DNA from: an uncultured Bacteroidales bacterium
GTDB taxonomy: Bacteria; Bacteroidota; Bacteroidia; Bacteroidales; Paludibacteraceae
Assembly: GCA_902779705.1 (NCBI GenBank)
Contig: CACZCR010000007.1
Span: 1 to 63,044, forward strand
Direction of reading: 5' to 3'
Length of the DNA stretch: 63,044 nt
Shown: positions 52,808 to 62,812 of the stretch, one piece after another
Layout of the letters: every line of letters begins with the position of its first letter
Numbering within the stretch: position 1 is the first letter of the stretch
Translations under genes and position numbers: made by a program
Notes under the pieces: generated by a model
Databases searched by the model: none
Told to the model about the DNA's origin: nothing
What the model saw: only the letters and a program-made list of their open reading frames with translations

Positions 52808-53512
52808 GCCGCTTCCGCTCATTGACGCATATAAGGCACCTGCATCCAGCAGGTGCTTTTTGATAACTGCTATTGTTGGGTGAAGGAGGAAGACCGTTTG
52901 TTCAAAATCGTTGACATAGATTTGGTCTCTCAATAGCGTACCTGCCGCTTCCTGGTGCGTGATAATACCTCCGTAAGCTTCTTTGGTAGATACTTTGTCT
53001 TCTGGTTTGATCATTACCAAGCGATAGGCTGAAAGATCCATCTCGATTGGAGTCAACTGATCGCCGATGCCTTCGGCAAAGCAAGGTCTGTTGAGGATGA
53101 AGAACGGGCAGTCGGCTCCTAAGGGACGTACTGCGTCGATGAGTTCCGTTTCGCTGAGTTTTAGTTTAAATAACTCGTTTAGCGCCAGCGCCATGTGTGC
53201 TGCGTCGCTTGAACCGCCACCCAGTCCGGCACCGAAGGGGATGTTTTTTTTGAATCGGATAGCTACAGGCCCTATCTGCGGATAGAGGCTCTTCATCCGC
53301 TCGTAACAGCGAATGATCAGATTGTCTTCGGCTTTGCAATCTACAGCAAGCCCTTCTTGAATAAACTCAAACCGGTCGGAAGGGTTCACTTCCAGTTCGT
53401 CGTGTACACCCATGATAGGGTAGAAGATGGTCTCCAAATCATGGTAACCATCTTCTCTCTTGCGTATAACCCGCAAGCCTATGTTGATTTTGCAATTCGG
53501 GTATAGTATCAC
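52688..53512 (-). CDS. ispE: 4-diphosphocytidyl-2-C-methyl-D-erythritol kinase
   Basis: A GHMP kinase of the MEP isoprenoid pathway. The 274-residue protein has [11 protein letters not shown] (5-15), the ATP loop [14 protein letters not shown] (about 91-104) and the C-terminal [12 protein letters not shown]. The start is GTG at 53512, overlapping the valS stop as GTGA. The last 40 codons overlap the kinase gene on the other strand, including the conserved final GSGS motif region and tail. Confidence 0.93.
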   Translation of the reverse strand: MILYPNCKINIGLRVIRKREDGYHDLETIFYPIMGVHDELEVNPSDRFEFIQEGLAVDCKAEDNLIIRCYERMKSLYPQIGPVAIRFKKNIPFGAGLGGGSSDAAHMALALNELFKLKLSETELIDAVRPLGADCPFFILNRPCFAEGIGDQLTPIEMDLSAYRLVMIKPEDKVSTKEAYGGIITHQEAAGTLLRDQIYVNDFEQTVFLLHPTIAVIKKHLLDAGALYASMSGSGSTVFALFDHNSEYRALTDMALFDIQPSAMILFDDTLGER

Positions 53513-56133
53513 TTCTTGAGTGCGTTGATTGCTTCTTCCAATGCTGCTATACGCGTCTCGGCGTCGGCTTTCTTCTTTTGCTCGAGCGCCACGATCTCCG
53601 GTTTGGCGTTCTGTACGAAGCGCTCGTTGGAGAGTTTGGCCATTACGCCGCGGAGGAATCCCTGTTGGTGAGCCAGGTCAGCTTCGAGTTTGCGGAGTTC
53701 TTCTTCTACGTTGATGAACTGATCCATAGGAATGGCGAACTCGGTCGTGCCTACGATGAACTTCGAGCAGTTGCCGCTCACTTCTCCGTTTATGGCAACT
53801 TCAACATTCGCCAACTTGTCCACCAATGCGTTCAAGGCTACAGGACTGATAAGCGTCAGGCGCTCTTTCTGCGGTATATTCTTACTTGCCCGCACGGCGC
53901 GGATGTTGGTAATAATCTCTTTCAGATTATCCACCTCCGCAAGAATACCGGTGTTGATTGCGGCTATAGACTCCAGACGCGTACACATGATAGATGGCGC
54001 GGCGCAGCCTATCTTGTTCGGCTCTAAGCCGTGCCAGAGTTCTTCTGTGATAAACGGCATGAAGGGGTGGAGCAGGCGCAGCAGGCGATCGAAGAACGCG
54101 AGCGATGCCTCATAAGTGGCACGATCGATAGGCTGTTGGTAAGCGGGTTTGATCATCTCCAGATACCAGCCGCTAAACTCGTCGCAATAGAGTTTGTAAA
54201 TCTCCATGAGTGCTTCGGACAGGCGGTATTTGCTGAACAGATCGGCAATCTCGTTCTCGGTCTCGTCAAGTTTGGCTTCGAACCAGTTGATGGCGTATTT
54301 AGATGTTACTGGCTGCTGGATATCCGCTACTTCAAGACCTTTGACCATACGGAAGCAGTTCCAGATCTTGTTGCAGAAGTTACGTCCTTGTTCGCAGAGC
54401 GAGTCATCATAGAGGATATCGTTGCCTGCAGGAGCAGAAAGGAGAATACCCATACGGACACCGTCCGCACCGTAACGCTCAATCAGATCCAGCGGGTCGG
54501 GACTGTTACCGAGCGATTTGGACATCTTACGGCCCAGTTTATCGCGCACGATACCGGTGAAATAGACATGCTTGAACGGCATCTTGCCAACGTACTCGTA
54601 GCCCGCCATGATCATACGTGCTACCCAGAAGAAGATGATATCCGGACCCGTTACGAGGTCGGCGGTGGGGTAGTAGTATTTGATCTCTTTGTTGTCGGGA
54701 TGCTCGATACCATCGAACAAACTGATCGGCCAGAGCCATGAACTGAACCATGTGTCGAGTGCGCCTTCGTCTTGTACGTAGTTGCCTTCCGGTTTGGTCT
54801 CGGAAACGATGATTTTGTCGTCTGGATAGTTCTCCAGACCGGTCTGTGCCAGCAGGTCGGCATCGTAGTATGCCGGAATACGGTGCCCCCACCATAGTTG
54901 GCGCGAGATACACCAATCTTTGATATTCTCCAACCAGTTGCGGTAGGTGTTCTTGTATTTAGCGGGATAGAAGACGATGTCGTCGTTCATTACCGGCGGC
55001 AGGGCGATGTCGGCAAAGTGTTTCATGCGGATGAACCACTGCAACGACAAACGCGGCTCGATAGGCACGTTGGTACGCTCCGAGTAGCCGACCTTGTTGT
55101 CGTAATCCTCGATCTTCTCCACGAGGTTGAGTGCCTTGAGATCTTCGACGATCTGCTTGCGGCAGTCAAAACGATCCATGCCGTGGTACTTGCGTACGTT
55201 GGCTTGGAGTTCGGGCTCGACGGTGTCCATGTTGAGGTGCGCGTCGGGGGTGAAGATATCGATGGTTTGGAGGTTGTATTTCTGACCGAGGGCGTAATCG
55301 TTGACGTCATGGGCGGGGGTTACTTTGAGGCAACCGGTACCGAAACCGATCTCTACGTAGCGGTCCTCGATAATAGGAATCTTACGACCTACACCCGGCA
55401 CAATAACATGCTTACCTTTGAGCCATTGGTTCTTCTCCTCTTTTGGGTTGATGCAGACAGCTATATCGCCGAAAATGGTCTCCGGACGGGTGGTTGCCAC
55501 GATGGCGTACTTGCCGGGTTCTTCGGCTACTTCGTAGCGCAGGTAATAGAACTTGTTATGCTCGTCATGATAGATCACTTCCTCGTCGGAGAGAGCCGTC
55601 TGACGCTCTGGATCCCAGTTGACCATACGCAGGCCGCGGTAGATGAGACCTTTGTTGTAGAGGTCGCAGAACACTTTGATGACAGCGCGCGAGCGTGTCT
55701 CGTCCATAGTGAAGGCAGTACGATCCCAGTCGCAGGAGCAACCGAGTTTGCGGAGCTGTTTGAGGATGATTCCTCCGTGCTCGTCGGTCCAATCCCATGC
55801 ATGCTTGAGGAACTCTTCGCGTGTCAGGTCAGATTTGTTGATGCCTTGCTCTTTGAGGCGCTTGATAACCTTGGCTTCGGTTGCAATAGAGGCATGGTCG
55901 GTACCCGGTACCCAGCAAGCGTTCTTGCCTTCGAGGCGTGCACGGCGAACGAGGATATCCTGAATGGTCTCGTTGAGCACGTGACCCATATGCAGCACAC
56001 CTGTTACATTAGGTGGCGGAATAACGATTGTGTAGGGTTCACGGCCGTCCGGCTCGGAATGAAAGAGTTTGTTGTCCAGCCAGTATTGGTACCAGCGAGT
56101 TTCAATGTCAGTAGGATTGTACTTACTATCCAT
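53509..56133 (-). CDS. valS: Valyl-tRNA synthetase
   Basis: Charges tRNA-Val. The 874-residue class I enzyme has HIGH-equivalent [12 protein letters not shown] (40-51), editing domain with [15 protein letters not shown] in [14 protein letters not shown] (about 530), an anticodon-binding domain and a C-terminal coiled coil ([21 protein letters not shown]). Its promoter lies about 60 bases upstream behind a heptamer-rich leader. ispE follows with overlap. Confidence 0.96.
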   Translation of the reverse strand: MDSKYNPTDIETRWYQYWLDNKLFHSEPDGREPYTIVIPPPNVTGVLHMGHVLNETIQDILVRRARLEGKNACWVPGTDHASIATEAKVIKRLKEQGINKSDLTREEFLKHAWDWTDEHGGIILKQLRKLGCSCDWDRTAFTMDETRSRAVIKVFCDLYNKGLIYRGLRMVNWDPERQTALSDEEVIYHDEHNKFYYLRYEVAEEPGKYAIVATTRPETIFGDIAVCINPKEEKNQWLKGKHVIVPGVGRKIPIIEDRYVEIGFGTGCLKVTPAHDVNDYALGQKYNLQTIDIFTPDAHLNMDTVEPELQANVRKYHGMDRFDCRKQIVEDLKALNLVEKIEDYDNKVGYSERTNVPIEPRLSLQWFIRMKHFADIALPPVMNDDIVFYPAKYKNTYRNWLENIKDWCISRQLWWGHRIPAYYDADLLAQTGLENYPDDKIIVSETKPEGNYVQDEGALDTWFSSWLWPISLFDGIEHPDNKEIKYYYPTADLVTGPDIIFFWVARMIMAGYEYVGKMPFKHVYFTGIVRDKLGRKMSKSLGNSPDPLDLIERYGADGVRMGILLSAPAGNDILYDDSLCEQGRNFCNKIWNCFRMVKGLEVADIQQPVTSKYAINWFEAKLDETENEIADLFSKYRLSEALMEIYKLYCDEFSGWYLEMIKPAYQQPIDRATYEASLAFFDRLLRLLHPFMPFITEELWHGLEPNKIGCAAPSIMCTRLESIAAINTGILAEVDNLKEIITNIRAVRASKNIPQKERLTLISPVALNALVDKLANVEVAINGEVSGNCSKFIVGTTEFAIPMDQFINVEEELRKLEADLAHQQGFLRGVMAKLSNERFVQNAKPEIVALEQKKKADAETRIAALEEAINALKK

Positions 56134-56140
56134 GGGATGG

Positions 56141-56175
56141 AATTATAAATTTAAAATTACAAATTAAAAATTGCG
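56141..56175. repeat. Degenerate heptamer tandem repeat in the valS leader
   Basis: Five 7-base units, each beginning AATT, on the plus strand. They occupy most of the valS 5' untranslated region between promoter and ATG. Confidence 0.75.
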
Positions 56176-56194
56176 TTCACGCGCAAAGCGGCTG

Positions 56195-56226
56195 CAAAAT
56201 TACACTTTTTTTTCCATATACGCAAA
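56195..56226 (-). promoter_or_regulatory. Promoter of valS-ispE
   Basis: Minus strand: TTTG (56226-56223, extended TTTGCGTATATGG), 20-base spacer, TAATTTTG (56202-56195). Confidence 0.8.
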
Positions 56227-56242
56227 TAATTCTGCACTTTTA

Positions 56243-56274
56243 TTTGCATATATGCAAAATTTTTCGTACCTTTG
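56243..56274 (+). promoter_or_regulatory. Promoter of dnaX
   Basis: TTTG at 56243-56246 (extended TTTGCATATATGC), 20-base spacer, TACCTTTG at 56267-56274. The ATG at 56293 follows closely. Confidence 0.82.
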
Positions 56275-56292
56275 CGCACTTAATTTTGTGTT

Positions 56293-58026
56293 ATGGAGAA
56301 TTATATTGTTTCGGCACGCAAGTATCGTCCGCTTAATTTTGAGTCTGTAGTGGGGCAACAGGCCTTGACGCAGACTTTGCGAAATGCTATCCGACAGAAT
56401 CATTTGGCTCATGCTTATTTGTTCTGCGGATCGCGTGGAGTAGGCAAGACGACTTGTGCCCGTATTTTTGCTAAGACCATCAACTGTCTCAATCCTACAG
56501 CCGAGCATGACGCGTGCAATGAGTGCGAGTCCTGCCGTGCGTTCAATGAACAGCGGTCGTTCAATATCCATGAGCTGGACGCTGCTTCTAACAACTCGGT
56601 GGATGATATCCGCGCGCTGATAGATCAAGTGCGTATACCGCCGCAGGTAGGTAAGTATTCGGTTTATATCATCGACGAGGTGCACATGCTTTCGGCAGGT
56701 GCGTTCAATGCCTTGTTGAAGACTCTGGAAGAGCCGCCTTCATATGCTATATTTATTCTTGCTACCACGGAGAAGCATAAAGTGTTGCCGACTATTTTGA
56801 GTCGTTGCCAGGTGTATGATTTCTCGCGTATCACAGTGGCAGATATTATAGCCCATCTTCAGTATGTGGCTGGCCAAGAGGGCATTGAGGCGTCTGAAGA
56901 GGCATTGAATGTAGTGGCTCAGAAAGCGGATGGCGGAATGCGTGACGCACTCTCGATATTCGACCAGTTGGTTTCTTTCTGTGGCAGCACTATTACCTAT
57001 GAGCAGACGATAGCCGTGCTCAATGTGTTGGATACGGACTATTACTTCCGGCTGGTAGATTTGGCTTTGGCGGGTGATGTATCTAATGCGTTGTTGCTGT
57101 TTAATGAGGTGCTGAACAAGGGATTTGATGCGCAGCATTTTATCACCGGTTTGGCACAACACTTGCGTGATGTATTGGTATCTAAGGATCCGCAGACTGT
57201 TCAGTTGCTTGAGACCTCAGAGGCTATCCGCAAGCATTATCAAGAGCAGGCGACTAAGTGCTCTGCGCCGTGGATTTTCCGTGCACTTGATCTGGCCAAC
57301 ACATGTGACATCCAGTATCGTACGGCTAAGAATAAACGTTTGACCGTTGAGTTGATGCTCATCAAAATGGCTCAACTGCTAGCCCCGCAGGCTATGCCTG
57401 TAGAGCAACCGGTTAAGGCAGCACCTATCAAGGCTGCTCCTCAGCAGGCAGCTCCCAAACCAGCTCCTGCCCAATCGGCTCCTGTTGCTAAACCGGAACC
57501 TACGAAGCAGGCACCTGAGCAACCCAAGCCGGCAGCACAAACTATGCCCTCTATCCCGACCATGCCATCGATGCCATCTATTCCCTCGATAACATCGGTC
57601 AAGGGTACTCAGTCGGTAGAGAAAACAGAAGCGCCTGAGCCGCAGGCACCAACAGCGCAAAACGCCCCTTTTACGGTAGACCAGTTCAATAGCGCGTGGG
57701 CTGGTCTGGCCGAACTCTATCCGGAGGAACCGCGCTTGGCAGCTGTTTTTGCACACAATCTGCCCCAATTGGAAAAAGACCATCTATCCTGTCTGCTGAC
57801 ATTGGCCAATCCTTGGCAGCATGCAGAGTTGAAGTCGCGCATGCGATTTATCGAATCGGAGTTGCACAAACGTCTGCGGAACAACCAGTTGCATGTTCGT
57901 CTTCAGATAGCCGAGTATACCCCGCAGATGGACTCGCTGACGATGGAGGACCGATATAAGCTGATGGTAGAGAAGAACCCGCAACTAACGGAACTCAAAG
58001 CACGTTTAGGATTGCAAATAGAGTAA
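56293..58026 (+). CDS. dnaX: DNA polymerase III subunit gamma/tau
   Basis: The clamp-loader ATPase. The 577-residue protein has Walker A GSRGVGKTT (46-54), zinc-site cysteines 65, 75, 78 and 81, VYIIDEVHMLS (Walker B) and the SRC motif ILSRCQVYDF. Domain III reaches about 370. A low-complexity Pro/Ala/Gln linker (about 375-455) follows, with a repeated MPSIP-type stretch, then a short tau-like C-terminal domain. First gene of dnaX-ygiQ-M23. I see no A-run frameshift signal that would clearly make a separate gamma form. Confidence 0.95.
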   Translation: MENYIVSARKYRPLNFESVVGQQALTQTLRNAIRQNHLAHAYLFCGSRGVGKTTCARIFAKTINCLNPTAEHDACNECESCRAFNEQRSFNIHELDAASNNSVDDIRALIDQVRIPPQVGKYSVYIIDEVHMLSAGAFNALLKTLEEPPSYAIFILATTEKHKVLPTILSRCQVYDFSRITVADIIAHLQYVAGQEGIEASEEALNVVAQKADGGMRDALSIFDQLVSFCGSTITYEQTIAVLNVLDTDYYFRLVDLALAGDVSNALLLFNEVLNKGFDAQHFITGLAQHLRDVLVSKDPQTVQLLETSEAIRKHYQEQATKCSAPWIFRALDLANTCDIQYRTAKNKRLTVELMLIKMAQLLAPQAMPVEQPVKAAPIKAAPQQAAPKPAPAQSAPVAKPEPTKQAPEQPKPAAQTMPSIPTMPSMPSIPSITSVKGTQSVEKTEAPEPQAPTAQNAPFTVDQFNSAWAGLAELYPEEPRLAAVFAHNLPQLEKDHLSCLLTLANPWQHAELKSRMRFIESELHKRLRNNQLHVRLQIAEYTPQMDSLTMEDRYKLMVEKNPQLTELKARLGLQIE

Positions 58027-58047
58027 GAATCGACTAGCCATCAATAG

Positions 58048-59754
58048 ATGTACGACCTGAAAAAATATCTGCCCACGACCAAAAAGGAACTCGAACTCCG
58101 TGGATGGGACGAAGTGGATATCATCTTCTTCTCCGGCGATGCGTATATCGATCATCCGCAGAGTGGGGCAGCAGTCATCGGTCGTACGCTGGAAGCCGCG
58201 GGGTATCGTGTGGCGATAGTGCCTCAGCCGGATTGGCATGGGGATTATAGAGATTTTAAGAAACTGGGACGTCCACGACTCTATTTTGCCGTTTCGGCAG
58301 GGGCGATGGACTCGATGGTCAACCACTATACGGCTGCTCGTCGCAAACGTTCGGACGATGCTTTCACGCCCGAAGGGCGCCCGGGAATGCGGCCGGACTA
58401 TTGTACGATCACTTATTGTAAGATTCTCAAGCAACTATATCCTGATGTGCCGATTGTCATAGGAGGCATAGAAGCGTCGATGCGTCGTTTGACCCATTAT
58501 GACTACTGGCAAGACCGCTTGATGCCTTCTATTCTGGTGGATAGTAAGGCCGATTACTTGGTTTATGGTATGGGTGAGAAGTCGATGACTGCCTTGGCGC
58601 AAGCCATTGAGCAGGGTAGGGATACGACCCAAATACCACAGATTGCTTATCTGGCTCCTAAGAGCGATATTGACGCCTATCAGCCTGCTATTATGCTTCA
58701 TAGCTATGAGCAGGCGCTCAAAGATAAGCGTGCTCATGCTGAGAATTTCCGATTGATAGAGATTGAGTCTAATAAGATTCACCAGACACGTATCATACAG
58801 CCGGTTGGAGATCAATTGGTAGTAGTCAATCCGTCCTATGAGCCGATGACGACGGAAGAACTGGATGCCGTCTATGATCTGCCGTTTATGTACTTGCCAC
58901 ACCCTAAATACAAGGGAAAGCATATACCTGCGTATGAAATGATCCGTTTCTCGGTGTGTATGCATAGAGGTTGTTTCGGAGGTTGTGCTTTCTGTACTAT
59001 TTCTGCCCATCAGGGCAAGCAGATTGCTTCGCGCAGCAAGGCGTCTATCTTGCGCCAGATTGAGCGGCTCAGTCATCTGCCGGATTGGCGAGGGGTGATA
59101 TCCGACTTGGGCGGACCTTCTGCCAATATGTATTGTATGCATGGCAAGGATATGTCGCTATGCGAGAAATGTGCGCGACCTACGTGTTTGTTCCCGACTA
59201 TTTGCAAGAACTTGAATCAGGACTTTAAGCCCTTGTTGGATATATACCGCACGGTGGATGCGTTGCCTTATGTGAAGCATGCTTTTGTGGGCTCGGGTAT
59301 ACGTTATGACTTGATGAACGAGGAATACGGACGCCAGCTTATCACACGTCATGTGTCCGGGCGACTGAAAGTGGCACCTGAACATACTTCGGACGAGGTG
59401 TTGAAGATCATGCGTAAGCCTTCGTGGAAGAATTATATGCAGTTTAGGGATTTCTTCTTGCGTGTGAACGAACAAGCCGGTTTGCGTCAGCAGTTGATCC
59501 CGTATTTTATCTCGTCTCATCCGGGCTGTACCAATCGCGACATGGCCCATCTGGCCGAGTGGACCAAGAAGATGCACTATCATCCGGAGCAGGTGCAGGA
59601 TTTCACGCCGACGCCTATGACGCTATCGACCACGATGTTTTATACGGGTATTAATCCGTATACTATGCAACCGGTCTTCGTGGCCAAAACCAAAGAACAG
59701 AAAGAACGCCAGCGGAACTATTTCTTCTGGTACAAAAAAGATAAACGATCATGA
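58048..59754 (+). CDS. YgiQ-family radical-SAM protein
   Basis: A 568-residue protein of the UPF0313/YgiQ family; biochemical function unknown. An N-terminal B12-binding-like domain (FFSGDAYIDHP, then AAVIGRTLEAAGYRVAIVPQP; GGIEASMRRLTHYDYW) precedes the radical-SAM domain with Cys309, Cys313 and Cys316 in CFGGCAFC. A further cysteine group (SLCEKCARPTCLFPTICKN) and the YFISSHPGC signature follow. It starts 22 bases after dnaX and overlaps the M23 gene by 4 bases. Confidence 0.9.
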   Translation: MYDLKKYLPTTKKELELRGWDEVDIIFFSGDAYIDHPQSGAAVIGRTLEAAGYRVAIVPQPDWHGDYRDFKKLGRPRLYFAVSAGAMDSMVNHYTAARRKRSDDAFTPEGRPGMRPDYCTITYCKILKQLYPDVPIVIGGIEASMRRLTHYDYWQDRLMPSILVDSKADYLVYGMGEKSMTALAQAIEQGRDTTQIPQIAYLAPKSDIDAYQPAIMLHSYEQALKDKRAHAENFRLIEIESNKIHQTRIIQPVGDQLVVVNPSYEPMTTEELDAVYDLPFMYLPHPKYKGKHIPAYEMIRFSVCMHRGCFGGCAFCTISAHQGKQIASRSKASILRQIERLSHLPDWRGVISDLGGPSANMYCMHGKDMSLCEKCARPTCLFPTICKNLNQDFKPLLDIYRTVDALPYVKHAFVGSGIRYDLMNEEYGRQLITRHVSGRLKVAPEHTSDEVLKIMRKPSWKNYMQFRDFFLRVNEQAGLRQQLIPYFISSHPGCTNRDMAHLAEWTKKMHYHPEQVQDFTPTPMTLSTTMFYTGINPYTMQPVFVAKTKEQKERQRNYFFWYKKDKRS

Positions 59755-60725
59755 AAAGCAGATTAGCCAAATATCGTATCAATCCCGATACGCTGGAACT
59801 GGAGAAAGTGGAACGCAGTATCATGGCATGGATAGGCCGTACAGGCGCTGTGCTGTTTATCGGTATAGGTGCAGGAATAGGTTTCTTCTTCCTGTTCCAT
59901 TGGCTTTTCCCGTCTCCGGAAGAGGCACGGTTGCGCCAGCAGAACAAGGCTGCTATGCAGCAAGTACAACTCTTAGAGCGTCGCGCCAAACAAATGCAGC
60001 TGGTGGTGGCTGATTTGCAAGATCGTGACCAGAACCTTTACCGTGTTTTGTTGGGTGCAGCCCCAGTCTCTATCAGCGAACTGACCGGCGAGAGTGAGCG
60101 GGAAGCGTATTATGATTCGATAGCTGTTATGACCAATAGCCAGTTGCTGGGACGACTGCATCGCAATATGGATCAGCTGGAGGCACAACTCTATCAGCAA
60201 TCCAAATCCTATGACGAGGTGGTCAAAGCGGCCAAGAATCAGTCACAACGAATGGCTTGTATACCGGCTATTCAACCGGTCTTGAACGAAGACCTTAAGC
60301 GAATGGCTTCGGGATACGGATGGCGTGTGGATCCGGTTTACCATGTGCGCCGTTTCCATTCAGGAATGGACTTTACCGCACCGACGGGTACCGAAGTGAT
60401 GGCGACCGGCAACGGGGTGGTGGATTTTGTGGGCTGGAAACAGGGGTATGGAAATACCATTATTATCAACCACGGCTTTGGCTATGAGACGCTTTACGCC
60501 CACCTCAGTAAACAATTATGCCGCGCAGGACAAAAAGTCTCACGCGGCGATATTATTGCTGAAGTCGGCTCTACCGGCAAATCTACGGGCGCGCACTTAC
60601 ATTATGAGGTTCGCGTGCAGGGGAGTCCGCAGGATCCGAGTAACTACTATTTCTATGATTTGTCGCCCGAGCAGTATGACCGGATGTTGCGTCTCAATCA
60701 GAATGCCGGCGACATGTTGGATTAA
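59751..60725 (+). CDS. M23 (LytM/NlpD-like) metallopeptidase
   Basis: A cell-wall endopeptidase or activator of 324 residues. Membrane anchor at about 28-48, a coiled coil (about 58-90), then the LytM domain with zinc-site HSGMD (about 203), YGNTIIINHGFGYETLYAHLS and HLHYE (about 283). All catalytic residues (HxxxD, HxH) are present, so it should be an active enzyme. It cuts peptidoglycan crosslinks in the periplasm. The stop TAA shares TTAA with the opposite crp-like gene. Confidence 0.92.
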   Translation: MKSRLAKYRINPDTLELEKVERSIMAWIGRTGAVLFIGIGAGIGFFFLFHWLFPSPEEARLRQQNKAAMQQVQLLERRAKQMQLVVADLQDRDQNLYRVLLGAAPVSISELTGESEREAYYDSIAVMTNSQLLGRLHRNMDQLEAQLYQQSKSYDEVVKAAKNQSQRMACIPAIQPVLNEDLKRMASGYGWRVDPVYHVRRFHSGMDFTAPTGTEVMATGNGVVDFVGWKQGYGNTIIINHGFGYETLYAHLSKQLCRAGQKVSRGDIIAEVGSTGKSTGAHLHYEVRVQGSPQDPSNYYFYDLSPEQYDRMLRLNQNAGDMLD

Positions 60726-61417
60726 CCTATACGGGACACTTTCTTGAGCGCGTCTTCGTCCAAGATGCGTATGTGACGTCCGTCCACGGCTATCAGGTCC
60801 TCTTGCGCGAACTGACTAAGCGTACGGATGGCATTGGATGTCGTCATGTTGGACATATTGGCCAGATCTTCACGGCTGATACGCAAAGCCAGAGTCACTC
60901 CGTCTTCATCCAAACCATAGTTGCGGCGAATAGTCAGCAGGGCTTCTGCCAGACGGCCGCGGATATGTTTCTGGGTCAGATTGACCGTTTGTACTTCAGA
61001 CACCGCTAAATCACGCGCCAAAGCAGTCATCACTTCAAAACAGAAGCGGTTGTTCTTGCGTAGCAGATACATGAAATCGGTAGCTTCTACCTGGAAAATC
61101 TTACAGGGCTCGAAGGCGCTCGCATAGGAAGTGTATGTATCACCTGCTATTACTGCACGAAAACCGAACAGATCTTGTGCCTTGAGCAGCCGAATGATCT
61201 GAGCACGTTGACCCACACCCTCTTTATAGATGCGCACTTTGCCGGTTGCCAGAGTCCACATATGCTCTGCCTTGTCACCCTCAGAGTGAATAATAGTGTT
61301 TTTGGCTAATTGAATGACATTGACACGCTCACTCAACCATTCTCTCTCACTTTCGGTAAGTACCGACCAGATAGGATTCAACTCCCAGAGATTAGAAATC
61401 TCGATAGACTTATTCAT
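60722..61417 (-). CDS. Crp/Fnr family transcriptional regulator
   Basis: A 231-residue regulator: an N-terminal cyclic-nucleotide-binding fold (about 20-130; HSEGDKAEHMWTLATGKVRIY), a dimer helix and a C-terminal winged helix (LRISREDLANMSNMTTSNAIRTLSQFAQEDLI, about 180-215). No Fnr-type cysteine cluster is present, so it is not an Fe-S oxygen sensor. The ligand is unknown. The 60-base leader contains a hairpin (61442-61468). Confidence 0.9.
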   Translation of the reverse strand: MNKSIEISNLWELNPIWSVLTESEREWLSERVNVIQLAKNTIIHSEGDKAEHMWTLATGKVRIYKEGVGQRAQIIRLLKAQDLFGFRAVIAGDTYTSYASAFEPCKIFQVEATDFMYLLRKNNRFCFEVMTALARDLAVSEVQTVNLTQKHIRGRLAEALLTIRRNYGLDEDGVTLALRISREDLANMSNMTTSNAIRTLSQFAQEDLIAVDGRHIRILDEDALKKVSRIG

Positions 61418-61441
61418 ATATCAAACTAATACCTTTTCGGG

Positions 61442-61468
61442 CTGCAACCGGAGAGCCTCCGGAGGCAG
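61442..61468 (-). promoter_or_regulatory. Hairpin in the leader of the Crp/Fnr regulator gene
   Basis: A stem of CCGGAG (61448-61453) and CTCCGG (61457-61462) with a 3-base loop, extended past a 2x2 internal loop by CTGC/GCAG (61442-61445, 61465-61468). It lies between the promoter and the ATG at 61417, with no T-run to make it a terminator. Confidence 0.55.
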
Positions 61469-61485
61469 TTAGTCGTTTTGGACTG

Positions 61486-61517
61486 CAAAGGTACGTTTTT
61501 TTTTACACATATGCAAA
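61486..61517 (-). promoter_or_regulatory. Promoter of the Crp/Fnr regulator gene
   Basis: Minus strand: TTTG (61517-61514, extended TTTGCATATGTGT), 20-base spacer, TACCTTTG (61493-61486). It begins 9 bases before the end of the umuC-like gene. Confidence 0.82.
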
Positions 61518-61525
61518 TTTTAGTG

Positions 61526-62794
61526 TTATTTTTTCTGTATTTCGTCTATTTTATGCGGTCTCATAAAGCCGGCAGGCTGATCTTCGGTGTCGGCAGTCGA
61601 GCCCTGTATGGCAAAATGAATCTGATTTCGGCCAAACCGTTGGTTGATCTTGTCAATGGCACTCATCAGCTTTTTCTTACGCGATATCTCTGCTACCTGG
61701 TTGGGGGCAAAAAGGTCCAGTTGTATAGTCTTGTTGCTTTGCAGTTGTCCTAATATAACACCGGCTTGCTTGTACTGGTAATTCTCTCGAAAGAGTTTGT
61801 CCAATAGGCGAGTGACGGCTCTGATTATTTGGGTGGAATCGTCGGTCGGCGTGCTCAGTTTGATGGTATCTTCTATGTTGTATTGTGCCAAGTCTTCGCG
61901 GTGACGATTGGTGGCAAGAAAAATACTGACGGTTTGGCATATAGAACCTTGTGCACGCAGCTTGCGTGTAGCGGCTGTCGCATAATTGCTTAGTTCGCGC
62001 AGAAGGACCGTCTTGCTACTCGTCATATGCGCAAAAGTGCGGCTGTACATGATCGACTTCTGTTTCTCATGGCTGGCGATCGTGATTGCGGGGACGCCGT
62101 TCAGTTCCTTCCACATCCGCACGCCTGTTACGCCAAACTGGTTTTGCACCCAACCCTCCGGCTGACGGGCAAAATCTAATGCGGTTTTTATGCCGCGGAA
62201 CTCAATCTTTTTGACGCTACGTCGTCCAAAGCCCCATACATTTGTGATTGGTACCTGTGCCAAGGCTTTTTCGCGTGCTTCGGCCGGCATGATACATGTG
62301 CCTTGGTAGGCAGGGTAGTGTTTTGCGAACCAAGTGGCGGTTTTGGCAAGTGTGTAGCTGAGGCCGGCACCACAACTGACAGGAATACCGGTTTCGCGCC
62401 AAATGATGTCTTTGAGCTTGTGCAAGTATTCGCGCAGTCGGGTAGGGTCGTCATCCGGCATTTGGCCGAAGAACTCGTCTACGCTGTATTGCACGAAGTC
62501 CAAAACCATTTCGGTCTTGCGTACCTCTTCCATGATACGGCCCGATACTTCGTGGTAGAGATGGTGATGTACGTCAATGACCGTAACATGTTGCTGCTCA
62601 ATAATTTGGTTGACTTGAAATAACGGGTTGCCACGTTTCAAGCCGACTGCTTTGGCTTCTTGATTGAGCGCAAGGATGATACCGCCGTTATTGTCATTGT
62701 TGTTGGCAACAACGACAGGTGTACCCTTCAATTCTGGCCGTGAGACTAACTCACAACTGACGAAGAAATTATTGCAGTCTATGTGTATGTACAT
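61526..62794 (-). CDS. umuC: Y-family DNA polymerase, UmuC-like
   Basis: A translesion polymerase of 422 residues from the ATG at 62794. It has the family's opening MYIHIDCNNFFVSCELV with metal Asp6, VQYSVDEFFG (catalytic SVDE, 104-107), the helix-hairpin-helix region NVWGFGRRSVKKIEFRGI, and the little-finger domain to the end. It starts like UmuC (CNNFFVSCE) rather than DinB. No umuD is adjacent in the window. A longer frame to 62869 begins upstream of the promoter and is rejected. The promoter has no LexA-box-like palindrome that I can see. Confidence 0.9.
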   Translation of the reverse strand: MYIHIDCNNFFVSCELVSRPELKGTPVVVANNNDNNGGIILALNQEAKAVGLKRGNPLFQVNQIIEQQHVTVIDVHHHLYHEVSGRIMEEVRKTEMVLDFVQYSVDEFFGQMPDDDPTRLREYLHKLKDIIWRETGIPVSCGAGLSYTLAKTATWFAKHYPAYQGTCIMPAEAREKALAQVPITNVWGFGRRSVKKIEFRGIKTALDFARQPEGWVQNQFGVTGVRMWKELNGVPAITIASHEKQKSIMYSRTFAHMTSSKTVLLRELSNYATAATRKLRAQGSICQTVSIFLATNRHREDLAQYNIEDTIKLSTPTDDSTQIIRAVTRLLDKLFRENYQYKQAGVILGQLQSNKTIQLDLFAPNQVAEISRKKKLMSAIDKINQRFGRNQIHFAIQGSTADTEDQPAGFMRPHKIDEIQKK

Positions 62795-62812
62795 CGTTTT
62801 CCAAATCCGCTG

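Noticed and set aside
54031..56148. Long open frames opposite valS (for example 54898-56148)
   Set aside because: These are shadows of a highly biased, conserved gene. They have no ribosome-binding context, and the translations resemble no protein family.
57540..57600. Repetitive ATG-CCA-TCG-like stretch in dnaX as a heptamer tract
   Set aside because: Its period is 6 to 9 bases and follows codon repetition in a Pro/Met/Ser/Ile linker, not a period of 7.
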